From positions 6,064,788-6,128,787 of the forward strand of contig CM018690.1 in the NCBI GenBank assembly GCA_009363875.1: a stretch of 64,000 bases of DNA. The letters are read 5' to 3'. Within the stretch, counting starts at the first letter, position 1; every line of letters begins with the position of its first letter. Origin of the DNA: Mikania micrantha (lineage: Eukaryota > Streptophyta > Magnoliopsida > Asterales > Asteraceae). Of this stretch, positions 58,070 to 64,000 are shown one piece after another. The notes below the pieces were generated by a model. That model was given only the letters and a program-made list of their open reading frames with translations, ran no database searches and had not been told where the DNA came from. Made by a program: the position numbers and the translations under genes.

Positions 58070-60617
58070 AAACCTTAGTTAACCAAGTTAGGCATAGTAA
58101 TACATACTATCCTTATAGTTCAAATTGTGCATAATAGTTCAAACAAACAAAGTTCAATAGTTCAATAGTTGGTAACTAAGTGATCACCGGCTGGGTGGAA
58201 TGGTCAGTTCAATAGCTATCATCACACCAGTCAGGCTAATATAGTTAATGATCAATGCAATTTTCGAGGATAGTTCACATGTAGTTTGGGACATAAGCTC
58301 AAATCAAAAGATAAAGTTAATAGATACAGATTGTTCAAATAGTTGAAGTTCATGTTTCATCCCCGATGTTTTGAAAACAAAATCAAATCAAGAAAAGGGG
58401 AATATGAAACTCACCTGAATAAGATGAATAGCTAAGTTGCAGAAGTAGTTGTAAGTCCAAATTTGCGAGAAGCAATTCTCACAACAAACCTATAGTTTCA
58501 AGTTCATAATTCTCTAAGTTCAAAATAAAGTTATAAGGCATTCTAGGTTCAAGATCTGGGTTCTAAATGGGTTTAGAGAAATCAAGGTTAAGTTAAGTAA
58601 TTAAATTAGTAAAAACGACAAAGTGGTATAATTATTATTCGATAAGGAAATAATGATCAATAATTCATAAGTTAATTATTCTAAAAATATTCAAAGTTAA
58701 AGTGTTATACAAAATATAATTGATTATATAAATTTCTAATTAAATTACTAAATACAAAATCTTGTATTTATATGTTTTAATATAAGGTTTTAATTTAAGG
58801 TAATTTCTATTTGATAAATTTATTTAAATAAAATATTTTCTGTTATATATAATTATTCCAGGAAATAATAGTATTTTTCTAAAATTTAAATATTTAGCAT
58901 ATATTGATTTATAGTATTTATAATTCAAGTTGAATAGCATTTTATTCAAATAAAATATTTTTATTCAAAAACAAAATATTTCTGGGTTGGTTTGAATCCA
59001 AATAACTTATTTCAAAATTTTCAGAATTTTTAAATTTATGTTATTATTTTAAATAAATTATTTATTCAGTTTTATAAAGCTTTTAAATCAAAATAAATAG
59101 TTTCGGTTATAAAAATTAAAATAAAAATGTTCCCAGATTTATAAAATTTCCAGAAATATTGTGTAATTTTTCCATAATTTTTATAATAGTTTAAGTATTT
59201 TTAAAGGATTATTTATTTAGATATTTAATACATTTAAATTAAATTAAATAAGTGTACAGCATAAAAATTAATAAAATTTTTTGTGCAAGTACATAGTAGT
59301 TCCAGAAGTGTTGTGTAATTTTTATAGAATTTTATAAATAGTTTTAGTGTGTTTTTATGATTTAAATAGTTGTTTATAAACACAAACTATTAGTTTTATA
59401 ATTAAATAAAATGAATATATTTATTAAAATTTTTCTGAGTTTGTAAAATAGTTTTAAATATTTTATAAATTTTTTTATAGAATTCTTCGGATTTTTAAAG
59501 TTAGTAGAAATGAATTAAAAGTAAAATAGAGTAAAAAAAAACAGTTTTAGGGTCATGGGCTTCGAACCCTTGTCCTTCAATATAATCATGGAAAGCTCTA
59601 ACCATCCAGCCAACCTCAATTTGCTAATTAAATCCAACCCATAATTATTTTAACTTTAAACACTAGTTTCCCCCAAATTCATCAAGAACCCTAATTCTTA
59701 AATCGATCTAATGAATGAATGTTATCTGAGATTGATAGAGGGAAATTGATCTACACCCAAAACCGATTCAAACCATGCATTTACTTACTTGATTTGGTTG
59801 ATTTTTGATCAAGTTCGGGTTCAAAGAAGGTTGCGGCCGTTCTTCACTTCGTTCGTGATTCCAGAGAAGATTTGAGATGGTTTAGACGGTGTGGTTAGGT
59901 TCGTATGATCAAAATGATGAAAAGCCCCATCTTTATTCCTTCCAATTGAAACTGAAGGATCGAGTTTAAGTGTTGCGTTAATGTATCGGTTATGTGATGA
60001 TTAAAACAGGATTTAATGTGTTATTTATCACGATTAAATTATATGGTTACGTTAAGAATACGTTTTGGATCATAATGATGCAAAAACTGAGTTAAATGGT
60101 GCATTAAAACCGGTTTTGGGGTGCTGACCGGAGCTCGCCGGATTCCGGCTATTTCGCTGGTTTTCTTTTGGCCGGAAACACGAAACAGAAGTGAGGGGAA
60201 GGGGTGGGGGGCTGGTTAAGTAAATTTTACACCTTAAGTCCTTGTGGTTTATAATTTTACATACTAAGTTTAAATCATTTAATAACTTTCTATAAATTTT
60301 GATTTTTTATTATTATTATTATCATTCATTTTCTTTTTAGTTATGTTTTTAAACATTTTGTTTTTATAAAACTTAAAGAATTTGTTAATTCTAACTTAGT
60401 ATCAATTAAAGGTGTAAATAATATACAATTACTTGCATATAAATATAAATATATATATATATGTATATGTATATGTATATATGTAATTAGGTATATTCTA
60501 TGGCTTCGTCATAATAAACCGGAATAAATTCCACGTATTTATTTATTAACGTTTGTCATAAATACAAGTCGGAGAACATCATCGGAATAGTTACCGGAAA
60601 TTACGGATATTATTACA
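58070..60617 (-). repeat. largest segment of solo LTR F
   Basis: AT-rich, non-coding. Landmarks on the minus strand: LTR start at 60617; a TA microsatellite at 60441-60483; a GC-richer stretch near 60120-60220; a tRNA-like module (59549-59615); the splice-donor-like CAGGTGAG at 58414. The segment resumes after C's AGATC duplication (58065-58069). No gene is visible. Confidence 0.75.
59549..59615 (-). other. tRNA-like module in solo LTR F
   Basis: The minus strand shows an A-box-like GGCTGGATGGTTAGAGC and, about 30 bp later, a B-box-like GGGTTCGAAGCCC with a GGG/CCC stem. No proper acceptor stem closes it, so it is not a functional tRNA gene. Similar modules occur in LTR E and in the LTRs of D. 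Confidence 0.55.
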
Positions 60618-61746
60618 GTTCGTCTTCATCCGGTACAAACGGGCTAATTGACTTGCCCTCACATTCAAGTATCATATTGTGTATTATGATACAGGCATAC
60701 ATAACAGATCTAATTTTTTTGGGATGCCATGCTCTAGCCGGATTTTTTATAATATGAAATCTTTTTTTAAGAACACCAAAAGCCCACTCAATATCCTTCC
60801 TTGTACCATCTTGAGCTAGTTGAAACCTTTTTCGTTTAAAGGTTGTTGGACATGTTATTGTTTGCATAAAAACTGGCCATTCTGGGTAAATCTCGTTAGC
60901 AAGATAGTAACCGTGAGCGTACTCGTTATCGTTACAAAAAAACGATGATTGTGGAAACACACCGTTTTCCATATCATTGAGTAACGGCGACAAGTTTAGA
61001 ACGTTTAGGTCATTATTCGCACCGGGCATGCCAAAATATGCATGCCAAATCCATAAATCTTGTGAAGCAACTGCTTCAAGAATAATCGAGGGGCATTCAT
61101 GATCGCCTGTCATAAATTGTCCTCTCCATGCAACCGAACAATTTTCCCAATCTCAGTGCATACAATCAATACTACCAAACATACCGGGAAACCCATGATA
61201 ATTTTCATTGTGTTCATACAAATTCATAACATCATTATAATTTGGTTTGCGCAAATATTTAGGACCATAGAGTCGACGGATATTCTTACAGAAATTATAA
61301 AGGCATTCTCTGGAAGTGCTGTCTGACATCTGTAAATATTCGTCTATTATGTCAGTCGTACTCCCGTATGCCAATTGTCGAATAGCCGACGTACACTTTT
61401 GTAAAGGTGTAAATCATCGCTTGCCGCGAGCATCCCATCTCAATTGAAAATAAGTATCCGCAACCTCCAAGTCGTTCACGATACGTTCAAATAAAGTTCG
61501 TTGCATCCGAAAACGCCTCTTGAACAACGTCTCATTATACAACGGTTCGTTTCCAAAATAAATACGCATCAAAAGATCATGCCCCATTTCCCTATCTCGA
61601 TTAATTTGAATCCTTCAAATTATAGGCCGAGGAATCTGAGAAGCGTTTTCTTGAGCAATCGTAGACAAGGACGTGATAAAAAGATCAATACCTTCGTTAT
61701 CAGAAGATTAAGAGGATGATGAGAACACCGAAGATGATGATGACAT
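60618..61746 (-). pseudogene. PIF/Harbinger transposase, N-terminal and catalytic part
   Basis: The ATG is at 61746, followed by a serine-rich start. The reading frame stays open in phase across four stop codons: 61708-61710, 61615-61617, 61414-61416 and 61153-61155. The last replaces the Trp expected after GSIDCMH (TGG to TGA). The DDE nuclease residues are visible: Asp in FGSIDCMH (about 61160), Asp in PGANNDLNVL (about 61010), and Glu in KDIEWAFGVLKKRF (about 60790). The sequence resembles the HARBI1/ALP1-like nuclease family. The frame is cut at 60618-60622 (GTTCG) by solo LTR F. The apparent TAA just beyond, at 60613-60615, belongs to F. The C-terminal end continues at 13439. Confidence 0.9.
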
Positions 61747-62056
61747 TTTTATAAAAAAATAAATTGTATAAAAATTAAGAGAGTTTGAATGAAACTGAGT
61801 GTGTAAAATGGTTGAAATGAGAGGTTTATATAAAGATTGATTTTATTATTATTATTATTTTTAAATCTAGCCATTAAAAGCATTTGGGGCCCACCACTTT
61901 TGAATCAACCAATGAGATGGAGGGATTGGCAACGGGGAGCGGGGGCCGTGGAGGCTTCTTTGGCGGGCACCGCTGGTCTACGGGGTGGTGTTCCCGCTGG
62001 ACCCCTCGGCGGGGGAGGGCACCGTTGGCCGAGCGGGATTACCACTGTGGGGAGTC

Positions 62057-62472
62057 TTAGATTAGAAAGATTCAGGGAAATTTTAAAAAATTAAAAAGAT
62101 AATTACTAAAAATAAAAGATGTTAACTTGGTTTTTCTTCAAATACAGAAATTTTTTTTCTTCAAATACAGAAATTTTTGTTAACCTTCCTCTATATATTG
62201 GTTTGATCCAATAAAAAGAGATTTTTGCATAAAAAATATATAAATTAATAGGAATTAGACATGTGACATGATAAAAACATAAAAAAAAATTATTACAAAA
62301 AACAAAATCTAGTAGAAAAACAAAAAATCCAGTACAAATAGTCAAAAATCTAGTACATAAAAATAAAAATCAAGTACAAAAAAAATCTGGTACAATAAAA
62401 CAAAAATTTAATACAAAAAAATACAGAAAAAAAGAATTCAATACAAAAAAAATAGCATAAAAAATATGATAT
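62057..62472. other. AT-rich sequence right of the PIF element; no gene seen
   Basis: Contains a short direct repeat TTTTCTTCAAATACAGAAAT (62133-62177) and a degenerate array of AAAATCTAGTACAAA-like words (62300-62455). Confidence 0.6.
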
Positions 62473-64000
62473 TGTAATATCCGAAAATTTAATAACATTA
62501 TTAATAATGATTTTTTGACTTTGATCTGTTTTTAATGAAACTTAGGTCAAAACGTAGAGAATAATGAGAATATTACATTAACATACACGAATGATTTTAA
62601 AACATTATATATAAATAGTTAAAAAAAATTAAATTAACTAAATAAAAGTAACGATAATAATAATAATAAGATTAATATTAATAATCCTAAAAACTATATG
62701 GAGTGCACGTGTGCAAGTGAGTAAGCAAACAAGATGAGTATTGAAAAAAAAAAAACTCACTTGACATGTATATGTATCTTCATCTAAAAGAAGATTTTAT
62801 TCTTACAAAGAAAATTGTCGACCTGCATCAAAACTCTTAAACCAATTATACTTTCAACCTTCTTTTGATTAAACTTAGTACAGGGTGTGGAAAATAGCTT
62901 GTGTAGTATTCTAATCTACTGTTAAGGTACGGATAGTCTAATCTCTTTCTTTTGATATATGTGTCAACTGGCCTTCGGGCATCTGATTCTTATTAATGTT
63001 TCGTATTAAGTTTTGTTATTATGATTTTATTTTGTTTCAAATTATGTTGTTATATGTTTTATGTTTCGTATGAAATTATATTATAAAAACATGTTTAAAA
63101 GTTATAAACGTAAAAGAAAATATATATTTTATATATTTAGAAAATGGTTCATGAATTTTTATTTATATGCTCGTGAGTTTACATGTTTGTGAGTTGCTTG
63201 TTTATGAGTTTATAAGTTTATGAGTTTGCATGTTTATGGGATTGCATGCTTACGAGTTTACGAGTTTACTTATCTACAAGTTTACAAACTTGCATGTTTA
63301 CAAGTGATAAGTTTAGTTAATTTGCAAGTAATTATTTTGATTACTCTCAAGTTATAAGGTCAGATTTATTTGATATAAGATTTTGGTATGAATTTATGTT
63401 ATGTTATTTAAAATATGGTACACAAGTCTATCACCACATGAGGAGTTGACCCCATGTACATCATTATGGCATAGAATGATGTAGTACTAACCGTGATAGT
63501 ACGTTGAGCTCACGGCGTCTCAATCTGGCTCAATGAGCATTCTGGTACATTTTGTACATTCTGGAGGCGTATGGATCGATCCTAGGGAAAATTAATATAT
63601 CTGTTATCTGGTGAATGATTGGTGTTATTTGCCCACACTCCATTTGCGTCTGAATGTATGGGCTAGCTATCATGCATTAACCTTTAAAATTAAATGAACC
63701 TTCTGAGACTTCGTGTACATTATGATTTAAAAATACATGTTTATACATTCAGATTTTATATTTTTGATTCAAAAATACAAGTTTATACATCTTTGAGGCT
63801 ATATTAATATTTAAATTTATTTGTTTATTTTATCTGTTTTGATATATGAAAACTCGATACATTTATTAAAAATAAAAGAAGCTATTTTATTTCCCTCTAT
63901 CCTTTCACTGGGCAAGATAAATTATTTTGCTCAGACGTACGTTTTGTGTTTTTCTTCTTGTACCTAGGTTATCAAGACAATAAGCAATGTGATAGTGAAC
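62473..64000 (+). mobile_element. probable Tekay-like LTR H, start only, running off the window
   Basis: TGTAATATCCGAAAATTTAA at 62473 resembles the start of LTR F (TGTAATAATATCCG). Near the right edge, TTTCACTGGGCAAG and a pyrimidine tract ending in TACCTAG|GTTATC (about 63968) look like the conserved acceptor region of Tekay LTRs. AAG|GTACGG near 62926 is a possible donor. No LTR end, primer-binding site or coding region lies within the window, so the assignment is tentative. Confidence 0.42.

Larger units (their letters stand above)
13440..60617 (-). mobile_element. solo LTR F (Tekay-like), minus strand, inserted in the PIF transposase gene
   Basis: The minus-strand LTR begins TGTAATAATATCCG at 60617 and ends GGTTGGGGTGTGACA at 13440. 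Both sides carry GTTCG. Its surviving pieces are 13440-13483, 16247-16602 and 58070-60617, together about 2.95 kb. The interior matches the Tekay LTR pattern: AG|GTGAG donor (58414 reading left), 'caccaactac...gtagttgac' and CATGTTTCAGGT acceptor (16440), then GAGCTTTTGAA near the 3' end. There is no primer-binding site or coding sequence of its own, so it is a solo LTR. Everything between the pieces is later insertion. Confidence 0.82.
13037..62056 (-). mobile_element. PIF/Harbinger DNA transposon, expanded to 49 kb by nested insertions
   Basis: The termini are imperfect inverted repeats. GACTATCCACATCGGT starts at 13037. The complement of the right end, ending at 62056, reads GACTCCCCACAGTGGT. 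They are flanked by CTA (13034-13036) and TTA (62057-62059), fitting the 3-bp TTA/TAA duplication of PIF elements with one change. Without the insert (13440-60617 plus one GTTCG copy) the element is about 1.84 kb and encodes one transposase on the minus strand. The right subterminal region (61920-62050) is unusually GC-rich. The other non-coding parts are 13037-13288 and 61747-62056. Confidence 0.82.

Overview
The window is repeat-dense nuclear DNA of a flowering plant. Almost every base can be assigned to a transposable element. The Tekay/Del-type chromovirus LTRs that end in CGGTCGGGGTGTTACA, the TNT1-like Ty1/copia element and the PIF/Harbinger element suggest a eudicot. The LTR style reminds me of Asteraceae, but that is an impression and not a proof. 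I found no convincing intact host gene.

Layout. Bases 1-4525 hold a minus-strand Ty1/copia element whose far end lies outside the window. It is inserted in a decayed minus-strand Ty3/gypsy element (4526-6968). A small hAT-type MITE follows (7389-7679). Next is a complete minus-strand chromovirus with very short LTRs (7746-12638, target duplication TACAT). After about 400 bp of plain sequence (12639-13036) comes one PIF/Harbinger DNA transposon (13037-62056). It was about 1.8 kb long before other elements grew inside it.

The nest. The PIF transposase gene is split near its C-terminus by solo LTR F (13440-60617, minus, duplication GTTCG). F is interrupted by solo LTR E (13484-16241, duplication AAAGC/AAAAC) and by Tekay element C (16603-58064, duplication AGATC). 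The 5' LTR of C is interrupted by element B (18831-30462, duplication CGTGA). The 3' LTR of C is interrupted by element D (38280-55471, duplication ATCTT). D is an LTR-internal-LTR-internal-LTR tandem of two 7143-bp units plus one full LTR. Removing the inserts in order rejoins the PIF transposase in frame (425 codons including the stop, with four internal stop codons). Another Tekay-like LTR appears to start at 62473 and run off the window end.

How the parts work together. Only element B has an undamaged gag-pol (1520 codons), near-identical LTRs, a primer-binding site and a polypurine tract, so it is the one plausible autonomous element. C lost its integrase core. D lost its primer-binding site and U5 and has a substituted protease active site. 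The short-LTR chromovirus, the copia element and the PIF transposase all carry stops and/or frameshifts.

The most interesting unexplained signal is an ~85-95 nt hairpin module. It occurs seven times in the leaders of B and C and in the LTRs of C. Its core is conserved, and its stem arms change sequence while staying complementary.
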